Part shown: one piece after another, positions 8,581-17,837 of the stretch
How positions within the stretch are numbered: position 1 is the stretch's first letter
Layout of the letters: every line of letters starts with the position of its first letter
NCBI GenBank assembly: GCA_029938555.1
Contig: JAOZUR010000001.1
Location: forward strand, 61,727-122,939
Direction of reading: 5' to 3'
Source of the DNA: Candidatus Sabulitectum sp.
Lineage (GTDB): Bacteria; Fermentibacterota; Fermentibacteria; Fermentibacterales; JCC-6
DNA length: 61,213 nt
The notes under the pieces: model-generated
What the model was told of the DNA's origin: nothing
What the model saw: only the letters and a program-made list of their open reading frames with translations
The model's database searches: none
Made by a program: the position numbers and the translations under genes

Positions 8581-9810
8581 TCAGATTACAAACTCACCTT
8601 TTTTAATGATTACAACTTCAGTACCATTGGCGGATACACCTGTTACATCAACATCTTCGCTTCCAATCATAAAATCAGTATGAACAAGTGACTGGTTGCA
8701 TCTGCAAGCCTGCAAGGTTTTATCATCCATAGAAGTTCCATTAACAATGCAATCTGTATAACCATTACCTAAGGCAATGTGACATGATGCATTTTCATCA
8801 AAAAGTATATTGTGGAATATTTTTTTCGACTGATAAATAGGAGAATCAATGCCTACAAGAGCAACTTCGCCCAACATTGATGCGCCATCATCTGTTTTTA
8901 TAAACTGCTTCAATATATCTGCATTGGTGGTGGCTGTTGATTCAACAACTCTACCTTTTTCAAACCTGAACCATGCACCATCCACCTGTGCCCCATATAC
9001 AGTAACAGGTCTTGTGCATTGAACAGTACCTTCAGTTGCAGTTTTGTCAGGGGTACTGAAAACTTCCTCTGTAGGTATATTTGGGAAAAATACCGTTCCA
9101 TCCGCAGAGGTACAGCTTCCACCATTAAATCGTCTGTCTGGAAGCATACCTATGGTAAGGTCTGTTCCAGGGCCTGTAAATCTGATTTTAGGAAATCTGT
9201 GTGAATTTAGAAACGCAGCTCTTTGCTTTAACTTAGCATCATGTTCTAACCAAGCTGCTACTGGGTCTTTTGCATCAAGACGAAGTATTGGAATAAGAAT
9301 TTCCCAGATTCTTTCTTCCCAATTATCAGAACTTCCAAGTACCTTTGCTGCCCAATCAGGGGTGGGAGCGAGACAAACATTCCAAGGGATTTTGTTAGAT
9401 GAAGCTGCTGCAAGAAAACCCTTCCTTGCTATGGAAGCTGCTTTGGTTGCTCTGGCGAGTTTTACGGAATCAACACCCTCCATAAGATCAGGTTCAGCAG
9501 GTCCACGAAGAGCAAGTGAACGCCACCCTTCTTTTACTATTGAATCAAACATAGGTGTTCTATTCTCTGGAACATAATCCAGGAAATTATTATCTGTAGT
9601 TGAATCTATTCTGATTCTGTTAAATGCAGGATCCTCAAGAGAAATATTCACATACTTGGCACCTGACTTGTAAGCTGTTTCAGCGAAAAGCTTTGCAAGT
9701 TCCAGGTGAATAGGTTCACTTTTTATCCATAATACGTCCCCGTTTTTTATCTTTAATGCACCTTGAAGAATTATCTTAGAATACGCTTTTAGTATCTCTA
9801 TATTCACCAT
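8581..9810 (-). CDS. M29-family metallo-aminopeptidase
   Basis: The 409-residue protein has the length and motifs of the AmpS / aminopeptidase T family, cytosolic two-metal exopeptidases that release N-terminal residues. Visible family landmarks are [10 protein letters not shown] near the N-terminus, then [17 protein letters not shown] and [11 protein letters not shown], which carry the Glu and His metal ligands. AAGGAG precedes overlapping ATG and GTG codons (ATGGTG); the second gives the better spacing, so the real start may be one codon in. It follows the envelope-protein gene by 6 bases within the long minus-strand run. Confidence 0.92.
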   Translation of the reverse strand: MVNIEILKAYSKIILQGALKIKNGDVLWIKSEPIHLELAKLFAETAYKSGAKYVNISLEDPAFNRIRIDSTTDNNFLDYVPENRTPMFDSIVKEGWRSLALRGPAEPDLMEGVDSVKLARATKAASIARKGFLAAASSNKIPWNVCLAPTPDWAAKVLGSSDNWEERIWEILIPILRLDAKDPVAAWLEHDAKLKQRAAFLNSHRFPKIRFTGPGTDLTIGMLPDRRFNGGSCTSADGTVFFPNIPTEEVFSTPDKTATEGTVQCTRPVTVYGAQVDGAWFRFEKGRVVESTATTNADILKQFIKTDDGASMLGEVALVGIDSPIYQSKKIFHNILFDENASCHIALGNGYTDCIVNGTSMDDKTLQACRCNQSLVHTDFMIGSEDVDVTGVSANGTEVVIIKKGEFVI

Positions 9811-9816
9811 GTCTCC

Positions 9817-10533
9817 TTAAATTAAACCCAAAAAATCAACTACAAGAGAACGATATGGAGCGCCTCCAGTTTCAAGAATATCACTGAACCTGAGTCCAAT
9901 TCTTACCTGACCAAAACTCTCCCAATATGTTTCAATATCAATGAAACCACCTGTTTTTTCCACTCTGTATTCAGTATCTCCGCTTGTGGCAAGATCCCAA
10001 TCTGCTGCAATCCCAAAACCTCCTGGGAAAGATTTATCAAAACCGAGCCAACTTCCAAGATGGTCGGATTCATGGGTAGACATGTTTACACCAAAGTGAA
10101 AACCCATATCTCCCCCTAAACCTGCAAAGTTTTTACTAAAAACCATGTAAAAATCTCGAGCTGGTCTTAAATACTCAGCACCAGATCTGGAGTGTTCTGC
10201 TTCATTATCAAAACCTAAAGCGATTGCAGGAAAACTCCGTTTTTCGTCAAAAATCCTAAATCTAGCTTTAAGATAAACTTCCTCAAACCAATCAGGAGAA
10301 TTCATTCCTGTAATATTCCAGCCACCATAACCAAGACCAGCCATGAATCTGGGCAGAATACCAAGAGTCACTGAAAATTTCAAGCCGGTTGTAGGGAAAG
10401 TATTCATGGCTACATTAAAAGTTTTTGGAGCAATAACCCCTGCTGTAGGCTCGCCGGCCACACGCATAAGCTCTCCTGCCCCTGCCACCGAACTTAAAAT
10501 AACAAGAACAAGGAAAAAGCTAAACGCCCTCAT
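9817..10533 (-). CDS. Exported envelope protein, probable small beta-barrel
   Basis: The start is the ATG that overlaps the dnaE stop (ATGA) and follows GGGAGG, giving 238 residues. A signal peptide (MRAFSFFLVLVILSSVAGA) leads a sequence of alternating hydrophobic/polar strands rich in aromatic girdle residues, for example FMAGLGYGGWNITG, VYLKARFRIFD and GQVRIGLRFSDIL. It ends in LVVDFLGLI. This pattern fits an outer-membrane barrel of roughly 10-12 strands, perhaps related to YjbH-type proteins. I cannot name the family. No lipobox or T9SS tail is present. Confidence 0.75.
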   Translation of the reverse strand: MRAFSFFLVLVILSSVAGAGELMRVAGEPTAGVIAPKTFNVAMNTFPTTGLKFSVTLGILPRFMAGLGYGGWNITGMNSPDWFEEVYLKARFRIFDEKRSFPAIALGFDNEAEHSRSGAEYLRPARDFYMVFSKNFAGLGGDMGFHFGVNMSTHESDHLGSWLGFDKSFPGGFGIAADWDLATSGDTEYRVEKTGGFIDIETYWESFGQVRIGLRFSDILETGGAPYRSLVVDFLGLI

Positions 10534-13500
10534 CTGAACCTCCCATCTCCTCGACAAAGTGAGACTATAGACTTTTCAGGTAGAATACTTCTTAATCCGT
10601 TTAAAACATCCATATCTGGATTCACGCTCATTGATCTGGAAATTGCATTAACAATTCTTCCTGATGGAAATTTGACTTTCATGAAAACCTTACCGGAACC
10701 AGAATTCTTCCGCATAAATTCAGCTGCTTCTTCAAGGGTAGACATGGGGCATTGGAACCCATCAACTTCAATCAGTACGCCAGCATTCATCTGTTTTCTG
10801 CATTTCGGTAATTCCATAACTCGATCAATAGTCATTTTGTTTTCTCTGTCGCCTTTTCCCTGAGTCATCTGACCCTCAAACAATAAAAGAGCTCCATTTT
10901 GTAGAATATCTTCATATCTTTCAAGTGCATCTGAAAAAACTATAACTTCTGCTGAACCTTTTCTACCTGTTATGGTAACAAAAGCCATTACTCCCTTACG
11001 GGTTTGTATTTTCCTAATTTCAGATATAGCACCGGCAATAACAAGTGGACCAATTGGTGCCGAGTCTACTTGATCTACAAAATGAGTGGTAAAACCTGTT
11101 ATTTCTTCCTGATAGATATCCAGCGGATGCCCTGAAAAATAGAAACCAAGCATTTCCTTTTCTTTTTCAAGTTTGAATTCGATTTGAATATCATCAGCTT
11201 TAGCAAGAGCAGGCGCCACAGGTTCATCGCCACCGCCAAACAATGACATCTGTCCAGAATCACGATGCCGTCTGGCGGCAGAAGCATAATCCAGAGCCTG
11301 TTCCATTACATTTAACTGTTGGGCTCTGTTACCATCAAGGCAATCAGTTGCCCCTGCGTAAATTAATGCTTCAAGTGCTCGACGATTCAAACCGGATGAG
11401 TTCTCTAGGAAAGCAACCGCTGCACACAAATCAAACATTGTTTTGAATTCCCCTGAAGCATTTCGAGCTTCTACAATTTCTCTTGCAGGAGTAATACCAA
11501 CATTTTTAATTGCAGCCAGAGAATAAACTATTTCATCCGAAGTGGGTGCTACAAATTTTACCATTCCTTGGTTTACTGATGGACCATTCACTTTTATATC
11601 AAGTCGAATAGCCTCTTTAACAAGAGATCTTAACTTAGAAACAGTTCCAATTTCACTGGTAAGACATGCTGCCATGAATTCTGCTGGATAATGTGTCTTT
11701 AGATATGATGTTCTGTAAGCAATAATAGCATAACAAACAGCATGTGATTTATTAAACCCATACTCAGCGAATTTTTTTATCAGATCCCAGATTTCTGAAG
11801 CTTTCTTTTTTGCTATGCCTCTTTCAGCAGTACCATTTAGAAAAACGGTTTTCATTTTCGCCATTTTTGCAGCATCTTTTTTTGACATTGCTCGTCTAAG
11901 ATTATCTGCTTCAGCCATGCTCATTCCTGCAAGAACATTTGCTATCCGCATTACCTGTTCCTGATAAATAGTTACGCCATAAGTATCGGCCAAAACCTCT
12001 TCAAGCAGTGGGTGTGAATAACTAATAGCTTCGCCTTTTGCAGCTTTTTCCTTGTTCGCTGCATAAATGTCTATCATGTGCATTGAACCAGGACGGTAAA
12101 TTGCAACAGCTGCTGTAACATCATCAAAACGGTTTACACCAATCTTGCGAAGAGCTTCCCGCATTCCACTGCTTTCAAGCTGAAAAATTGCTGAAGTATT
12201 ACCTGAACTGATCATTTCAAAGGTTGGTGCGTCATCGTAAGGAATTGTATCTATGGAAAAGTCAGGTTTGTACTGCTTTATAGCCTCTTCTGCATGATGA
12301 ATAACAGTTACTGTTCTAAGCCCAAGAACATCAAGTTTGAGAAGACCTATTTTTTCTGCAGCCTTCATTTCGTACTGAGTGGTGGTTCCTTTTTCCTTAG
12401 CCCAGTAAAGAGGCACATGTTCATCAAGACGACCGGGAGTAATTACAACTCCTGCGGCATGAACACCGGCATGTCTTACCATTCCTGATAATCTATCTGC
12501 ATATTCAATCAGAATTGGTGCTTTGTTTATAGCTTTTATCTGAGCTGCAAGAGCAGCATTTGAAGAAACCATTTCTTTGAAGGTCTTTTTACTACCATCA
12601 TCGGCTTCTCCCACAAGTTTTGAAAGAATATCTCCCTCTGCGTAACTCATTCCCAAAACTCTTGCAATATCCTTCGTAACAGCCTTATTTTTCATACGGT
12701 TATAAGTAATTATCTGGCAGACACTTTCTTCTCCGTACAACTGTTTAATATGATCAATTATCTCTGATCTTCGCTCAACGCAAACATCCAAATCAATATC
12801 TGGCATCTGAGCCCTAGCTGGATTCAAAAACCGTTCAAAACTTAAACCATGATCCAATGGATTAACATCAGTTATTTCAACCGCATAGGAAACAAGGCTT
12901 CCGGCAGCAGATCCCCTACCTGGTCCAACAGGAATACCCTCTCTCCGTGCCCAGCGCATCAATTCTGAAACAATCAAAAAATACCCTGGGAAACCCATTC
13001 CGTTTATTACTTCTAACTCAAAAGCCAGTCTTTTCTTTTCAACTTCAGAAGCTACTCTTCCGATTCTTTTTTCTAAACCAATTTCAGCCAGGTGAGAAAG
13101 GTACTCTCCCTGACTGGCAAACCCTTTTGGCATAGGAGCATTTGGTAATAAAAATTCACCGGATGAAATAGAATAGTCACACATATCAGCAATAATACAG
13201 GAATTTGTCACCGCTTCTGGAATCCAGCTGAAAAGCTTACTCATTTCTTCAGGTGTTTTCACATAAAACTCATCAGAACCAAACTTCATACGATTAACAT
13301 CATCAATAGTTTTGCCAGTCTGCAAGCATAGTAGAACCTCGTGCGCTCTTGCATCTTCTCTAGTGAGATAATGTGCATCATTTGTTGCAACGGGAAGTGC
13401 TCCGGTTTCTTTTGCTACTGCTGCAAGATCCTGCAGAATTTGTTTTTCCAGCTCTAATCCATGATCCATAAGTTCGATAAAAAAATGATCTTTCCCAACG

Positions 13501-14003
13501 AGATTCTGATAATAACGAACTGTTTCAACAGCCTTTTCCCGATTTCCTTTCAAGATATGCTGAGCAACTTCCCCCTGCAAACATGCAGAACCGATGATCA
13601 AGCCTTCACTGTACTTTTCGAGAATTTCCTTATCTATACGTGGTTTATAGTAAAACCCCTCTTTATAACCGGCACTGGAAAGTTTTATAAGATTATGATA
13701 ACCCTTCTCATTAGCAACTAGTAAAGTTAGATGGTAATACTTCGGTTTGCCTGAATAACGCTTTTTATCAAGCATACCGTCGGGAGCTAAATACACCTCA
13801 CAACCAATTATGGGTTTTATACCTGCTGATTTCATTTTTTCACAAAAATGAACAGCTCCGAACATATTCCCATGATCTGTTACAGCAACAGCGTCCATTC
13901 CATTTTTAACAAGAAAATCGCCCATTTTTCCAAAACGAATAGCCCCATCAAGAAGACTATACTCAGAGTGAAGGTGTAGATGGACAAACTTCTGTGATCC
14001 CAT
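10530..14003 (-). CDS. dnaE: DNA polymerase III alpha subunit
   Basis: DnaE is the replicative polymerase. The 1157-residue sequence has the N-terminal PHP domain (VHLHLHSEYSLLDGA, VTDHGNM, GCEVYL). The palm follows with GPGRGSAAGSLVSYA, MPDIDLDVC and LLKLDVLGLRT, which carry the three catalytic acidic residues. Then come the fingers (ATYGVTIYQEQVM-like region), the helix-hairpin-helix (FNKSHAVCYA and ALEALIYAGATD), and the OB fold (RKGVMAFVTITGRKG). The length is normal for the DnaE1 type and there is no exonuclease insertion of the PolC kind. Its ATG overlaps the stop of the upstream membrane-protein gene by one base (TAATG), so expression is probably coupled to the cell-shape genes above it. 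Confidence 0.97.
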   Translation of the reverse strand: MGSQKFVHLHLHSEYSLLDGAIRFGKMGDFLVKNGMDAVAVTDHGNMFGAVHFCEKMKSAGIKPIIGCEVYLAPDGMLDKKRYSGKPKYYHLTLLVANEKGYHNLIKLSSAGYKEGFYYKPRIDKEILEKYSEGLIIGSACLQGEVAQHILKGNREKAVETVRYYQNLVGKDHFFIELMDHGLELEKQILQDLAAVAKETGALPVATNDAHYLTREDARAHEVLLCLQTGKTIDDVNRMKFGSDEFYVKTPEEMSKLFSWIPEAVTNSCIIADMCDYSISSGEFLLPNAPMPKGFASQGEYLSHLAEIGLEKRIGRVASEVEKKRLAFELEVINGMGFPGYFLIVSELMRWARREGIPVGPGRGSAAGSLVSYAVEITDVNPLDHGLSFERFLNPARAQMPDIDLDVCVERRSEIIDHIKQLYGEESVCQIITYNRMKNKAVTKDIARVLGMSYAEGDILSKLVGEADDGSKKTFKEMVSSNAALAAQIKAINKAPILIEYADRLSGMVRHAGVHAAGVVITPGRLDEHVPLYWAKEKGTTTQYEMKAAEKIGLLKLDVLGLRTVTVIHHAEEAIKQYKPDFSIDTIPYDDAPTFEMISSGNTSAIFQLESSGMREALRKIGVNRFDDVTAAVAIYRPGSMHMIDIYAANKEKAAKGEAISYSHPLLEEVLADTYGVTIYQEQVMRIANVLAGMSMAEADNLRRAMSKKDAAKMAKMKTVFLNGTAERGIAKKKASEIWDLIKKFAEYGFNKSHAVCYAIIAYRTSYLKTHYPAEFMAACLTSEIGTVSKLRSLVKEAIRLDIKVNGPSVNQGMVKFVAPTSDEIVYSLAAIKNVGITPAREIVEARNASGEFKTMFDLCAAVAFLENSSGLNRRALEALIYAGATDCLDGNRAQQLNVMEQALDYASAARRHRDSGQMSLFGGGDEPVAPALAKADDIQIEFKLEKEKEMLGFYFSGHPLDIYQEEITGFTTHFVDQVDSAPIGPLVIAGAISEIRKIQTRKGVMAFVTITGRKGSAEVIVFSDALERYEDILQNGALLLFEGQMTQGKGDRENKMTIDRVMELPKCRKQMNAGVLIEVDGFQCPMSTLEEAAEFMRKNSGSGKVFMKVKFPSGRIVNAISRSMSVNPDMDVLNGLRSILPEKSIVSLCRGDGRFR

Positions 14004-15148
14004 TACTTATCCCCCTGAGGATTTTTATATACTTTTCTAAATTCCCTGTATTCTTCTAACTCGGCCCTTAATAAAAGATCTTCCTTATCACGCTTGTACC
14101 GTGCCCCTAAATAAGTAATTGTCCACTGGGCTGTGGAGCTTGATAACCAGAAAGCCCATAAAAATATCAACACAGCCACACCTGACAAAGAAAGAATTAA
14201 ACCGGCAAAACCACCAAATGAAGAGCCAGTGCGTTCAGTTGAAGACAGAGGGTTAAAGATTGAAGAGTAGAATGGAACAACTTCAGGAGCTATTTTGGAA
14301 AAACCGGATTCCATAGAGTCTCCAAACCCCTCAATACCTGATGTTCTGTAAAGAACAGAAGAAACTATACTAACGGAACTCCAAGCGAAAATGGAAAAAA
14401 CTAAAAGAGCTATTACCCGAATGAATGTTCCTAAAAACCAGGATTTGAAAATACTTACAGGCTGCGAAGTAATCACACTGAAAACTTCAAAAAGACATTC
14501 GAATGTATCTCCTTTGGTTGTTGCAGTAATAACCGGTACAAGAAAATAAGACAAAATAAGTATTACAAAAGTTAACACCATAAACAACCCTAAAACCCAA
14601 ACCGGTAGAGCAAGTAATCCTGCAATTACCGGACCAATAGAAGGTATTTTTGTAACTAAACCTATCAGAAGAAGTGCTACTACTCCTAAAACCAACCCCA
14701 GAATTATTATTCCCGGAGTAACCACCACAGATTTCCAGTTGCCACGACAGAACCTGACAGCATCTGATTCAGAATAAAACTGATCTCCTCTTATTTGCTC
14801 GAAAGTTAATTTGGAAACTTTTAAGGAAGTAAGCATAAAAATAAAGATAGCTAAAATTGTACCAATAGTAAGTAAGATTATCGAGGGTACATTTGCCAAG
14901 AAAAGACTATCAGGTATTGGAAACAATACTGCAGCGGAAAATCTATCCACAAGGGAATCACCTGCTGCAAGAAATCCCGCATACACAAAAAAGATCCATA
15001 CTAACCATGCTTGAACAATACCTTTCCAAAATACCCACATGTTTCTTGCATTGAAACCGTACCGGGCTGAAAGAAGAGCATCACGCCCTTGGAATTGCAA
15101 TTTATGCACATAATTACGAACTATATTTTCAGAACCCTGTTCCTGCAT
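14003..15148 (-). CDS. Polytopic membrane protein, unknown function
   Basis: The 381-residue protein has about six strongly hydrophobic spans, grouped as one near residue 50, one near 95, two or three between 140 and 215, one near 245 and one near 330. Polar loops and a charged C-terminal tail (KRDKEDLLLRAELEEYREF) follow. Repeated segments such as CRGNWKSVVVTPGIIILGLVLG suggest a DUF4013-like membrane protein, but I cannot assign a family firmly. A good Shine-Dalgarno (GGAGG) precedes the ATG, which overlaps comF by 20 bases. No catalytic motif is visible. Confidence 0.7.
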   Translation of the reverse strand: MQEQGSENIVRNYVHKLQFQGRDALLSARYGFNARNMWVFWKGIVQAWLVWIFFVYAGFLAAGDSLVDRFSAAVLFPIPDSLFLANVPSIILLTIGTILAIFIFMLTSLKVSKLTFEQIRGDQFYSESDAVRFCRGNWKSVVVTPGIIILGLVLGVVALLLIGLVTKIPSIGPVIAGLLALPVWVLGLFMVLTFVILILSYFLVPVITATTKGDTFECLFEVFSVITSQPVSIFKSWFLGTFIRVIALLVFSIFAWSSVSIVSSVLYRTSGIEGFGDSMESGFSKIAPEVVPFYSSIFNPLSSTERTGSSFGGFAGLILSLSGVAVLIFLWAFWLSSSTAQWTITYLGARYKRDKEDLLLRAELEEYREFRKVYKNPQGDK

Positions 15149-15806
15149 GATTAACCTCCATTTTGCTGATTTTCCGAAAGCATATCACAGCTGGCTGCAC
15201 CTGTTGAATACCACCATTCGACAGAACGGAAAGAATTTCAGTAATTGTAGCCCCTGTTGTCATAACATCATCAATCAGCCAGATTTTACCATCATAGCTA
15301 ACTTTTTTGCTAGAAATTGAAAATTTGCCTTTAATATTTTTCGATCTACCTACCCCTGAAACTTTTATCTGTGACTGTCCATCATGTCTTACAATAGGGC
15401 TTTTCAATGTTGCACCTGTCTCTTTACATATAGATCTTGCAAGAAGTGCTGCCTGATTATAACCCCTGCTTCGAAATCTACTTCTTGACGCAGGTACTGG
15501 AAAAACAAAATCACCCTTTTCCGGTATTTTTTCCCAGGAACCCAATGCTAATTTTGCAAGTTTACCAGCAAGATACCTTTCGCCTCCAAATTTTAATCTT
15601 AATACCATCTCACGCACCACTCCAGAATGAAAAAAACCTGTAAATACTTCAGTGGTTCCCGCCATCCGCACACCGTCTGGATACATTCTTACAAGACACC
15701 AAGAACAAAAATCTGTGTTATCGGTTGTAATCCTGCTTCCGCATCCGGCACATCTGTGCACAAACAGATTCAGGAATGTTTCTTTTGGTCTCGATAGTAA
15801 AGCCAT
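15129..15806 (-). CDS. comF: ComF-family phosphoribosyltransferase-like protein
   Basis: The 225-residue protein has an N-terminal zinc-knuckle-like segment (CAGCGSR ... CSWC) and a C-terminal type I phosphoribosyltransferase fold. The PRPP-binding loop reads VWLIDDVMTTGATI, and PVPASRSRFRSRGYNQAALLA is typical of ComF/GntX. ComF proteins take part in DNA uptake and recombination; the precise reaction is not established. Its start lies inside the lgt 3' end (37-base overlap). Confidence 0.88.
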   Translation of the reverse strand: MALLSRPKETFLNLFVHRCAGCGSRITTDNTDFCSWCLVRMYPDGVRMAGTTEVFTGFFHSGVVREMVLRLKFGGERYLAGKLAKLALGSWEKIPEKGDFVFPVPASRSRFRSRGYNQAALLARSICKETGATLKSPIVRHDGQSQIKVSGVGRSKNIKGKFSISSKKVSYDGKIWLIDDVMTTGATITEILSVLSNGGIQQVQPAVICFRKISKMEVNHAGTGF

Positions 15807-16582
15807 AATCCCAAAATTAATGAAGCTAAAATCATACCTAGGCTAATAAGTTGATTATCTGTCATGCCCTGCCGACCTGCAAACACACTATAACCAAAAC
15901 TAGCACTTGGAGCGTGATCAAAATATCTGAACTCTTCCATTCCAAATCTTGTGGCACCATAAAGACCGAGAAATAACGAAAAAATAAAACCGTGGAAATT
16001 CTTTCTTTTATCTGCTAACAGCAAAATCGCTAGAATAACCAGCCCCCCTAAAGAACTGTAAAGCTGTGCCGGATGAATGGGAGCACTGCCAAAAATGGAA
16101 AATGGTATAGATCCAGAAGGAAATGCTACTCCAAGAGAACAGCCTGTCTCGGATCCAAAACAACATCCATTAAAAAAACACCCTATCCTTGTGATAAAAA
16201 TGCCAAGGGCAAAAGATGGAATAACCGCGTCAACAAAACTCCACAAAGGCCAGCCTTTTTTTATTATCCAAACAAATGCAACAACCATGGCAAGAACAAC
16301 CCCACCAAGCATACTAAGACCATACAAACCATTCCAAAATGCTACGATGGCCAATGGATCACCGGCGTACTGATCCATGTGAGTTACAACATAAAAAGCT
16401 CTTGCTCCTATAATTGCAGCTGCCATTATCCAGATACTAAGATTAACCGTTTCGTCTGAGGGAATACCAAGCTTCAACGCTCTGCGAGAAGCAAGTTTAA
16501 CCCCAAGTAAAAACGAAATTGCCAGCATAAGTCCATAACTATTCACAGGCAAAGAGCCTATTTTAAAAAGAATCGGATGCAT
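15770..16582 (-). CDS. lgt: Prolipoprotein diacylglyceryl transferase
   Basis: Lgt adds diacylglycerol to the lipobox cysteine, the first step of lipoprotein maturation; LspA encoded at 1751-2236 acts next. The start is the ATG after GAAGGGGA, giving 270 residues. Seven membrane spans are visible. The family signature reads ITRIGCFFNGCCFG, and other landmarks are the early VNSYGLMLAISFLLG, YGLSMLGGVV and IHPAQLYSS. A reading extended to 16687 is unlikely because the extra residues match no Lgt N-terminus. A 61-base gap separates it from rodA, the largest gap between mreB and arcC. Confidence 0.94.
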   Translation of the reverse strand: MHPILFKIGSLPVNSYGLMLAISFLLGVKLASRRALKLGIPSDETVNLSIWIMAAAIIGARAFYVVTHMDQYAGDPLAIVAFWNGLYGLSMLGGVVLAMVVAFVWIIKKGWPLWSFVDAVIPSFALGIFITRIGCFFNGCCFGSETGCSLGVAFPSGSIPFSIFGSAPIHPAQLYSSLGGLVILAILLLADKRKNFHGFIFSLFLGLYGATRFGMEEFRYFDHAPSASFGYSVFAGRQGMTDNQLISLGMILASLILGLWLYYRDQKKHS

Positions 16583-16643
16583 ATTCCCCTTCAATCTATT
16601 TGGTTTAACGAATGCTCTATGATAATCAAGATAAGCCTTGCTG

Positions 16644-17837
16644 TCAGTAACTGCGCCAATTCCTAATGGTATTGTATGAAAATCCAAGAAGCAACATCTC
16701 AGTAATTAAATGACTACCTCCGTATGTTATTAATGGTAGCGGAAGACCGGTAACAGGCATCATTCCCAACGTCATTCCCGTGTTAACAATAACATGAATC
16801 ATTAAAAAAAACGCAGTTCCTGCCCCTAACATTGAGTTAAAAGGGTTAATAGATCGTTTTGCTCCTAATAATATTCGCCATATTAAAATCCCATATAATG
16901 ATAAAAGAAAAAGACTTCCAAGAAATCCCCACTCCTCAGCCCATACGGAAAAAACAAAATCAGTGTGCCTAGCAGGAAGAAAAGCAAGCTCATTCTGGCT
17001 ACCTTTCAAGAAACCCTGCCCAATAATGCCACCTGAACCAATAGCCACACTGGATTGAATCACATTCCAACCAGCACCGTAAGGATCAGCTTCAGGATTA
17101 AGGAATGTAGTCAATCTTGCTTGCTGATAGGGTCTTAAAAGCCCCCAAGCAGCAGGAGTGGCCGCTGCAATTACACTTGTCAAAACCAGGAAAAAAACCC
17201 ATTTCCGAGGTTTAGCTGCAGACCTATATAGAATCCAGCATAATACAACTACAAATCCAATCCAAGAAGTAAATTTAATCGAAGATAAAGCAGCAAAAAT
17301 AGGGCTTAAGAACAAAAATATCCAGCTAAAACCAAAACCTGCCCAATAGATCATCCCGAAAAGCAACATTAGCATGGATGATGCTGTACCAAGATCCGGT
17401 TGTAACATAGTTAAAACTACAAGTATACCCGAGGTGAACAGAAAAAGAGAAACTCCACCTGTGATTGATTCTCTTTTTAAAGCAGGTAACCATCTTGATG
17501 AAAGAACAATTAGGGTAAATTTTGCTATTTCAGATGCTTGAAGATTTAATGGTCCTATTTGTAACCAGCGACCAGCAGGTCCTGAGCCAAAAAAGATTGT
17601 AAGTATCAAAAGAATAAGACTGAAAACATATAAAAATGGAGCAGTTTCTTCCAGTAGCCTTAGTGGAAAATTAGCAGCACCTAAAAAAACAATAATTCCA
17701 ATTGCTACAAATACAAGCTGATGGGTAAACAGACTTTTTTGAGAACCAGAAGCAGAATACATATTTATCAAACCCAAAATCACCAACAAAACTAATGAAA
17801 CAATAAAGAACCAGTCAGTTTTTTCATTGGGTCTCAT
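16644..17837 (-). CDS. rodA: Rod-shape SEDS glycosyltransferase
   Basis: RodA polymerises lipid II into glycan strands for lateral wall growth together with PBP2. The 397-residue protein is a ten-span SEDS member. Landmarks are MYSAS near residue 25, GPAGRWLQIGPLNLQASEIAKF, LQPDLGTASSML, and NVIQSSVAIGSGGIIGQGF with the C-terminal VTGLPLPLITYGGS. The start is the ATG preceded by GGAGAG, overlapping the mrdA stop by 14 bases. Its genomic place directly after the PBP2 gene supports RodA rather than FtsW. Confidence 0.94.
   Translation of the reverse strand: MRPNEKTDWFFIVSLVLLVILGLINMYSASGSQKSLFTHQLVFVAIGIIVFLGAANFPLRLLEETAPFLYVFSLILLILTIFFGSGPAGRWLQIGPLNLQASEIAKFTLIVLSSRWLPALKRESITGGVSLFLFTSGILVVLTMLQPDLGTASSMLMLLFGMIYWAGFGFSWIFLFLSPIFAALSSIKFTSWIGFVVVLCWILYRSAAKPRKWVFFLVLTSVIAAATPAAWGLLRPYQQARLTTFLNPEADPYGAGWNVIQSSVAIGSGGIIGQGFLKGSQNELAFLPARHTDFVFSVWAEEWGFLGSLFLLSLYGILIWRILLGAKRSINPFNSMLGAGTAFFLMIHVIVNTGMTLGMMPVTGLPLPLITYGGSHLITEMLLLGFSYNTIRNWRSY

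Noticed and set aside
10530-14003. PolC-type or error-prone DnaE2 polymerase
   Set aside because: The N-terminal PHP domain without an exonuclease insertion and the 1157-residue length fit the main DnaE; no imuA/imuB genes are nearby.
16583-16687. A 35-residue N-terminal extension of Lgt
   Set aside because: The added residues match no Lgt, overlap rodA, and the inner ATG has a good GAAGGGGA site.
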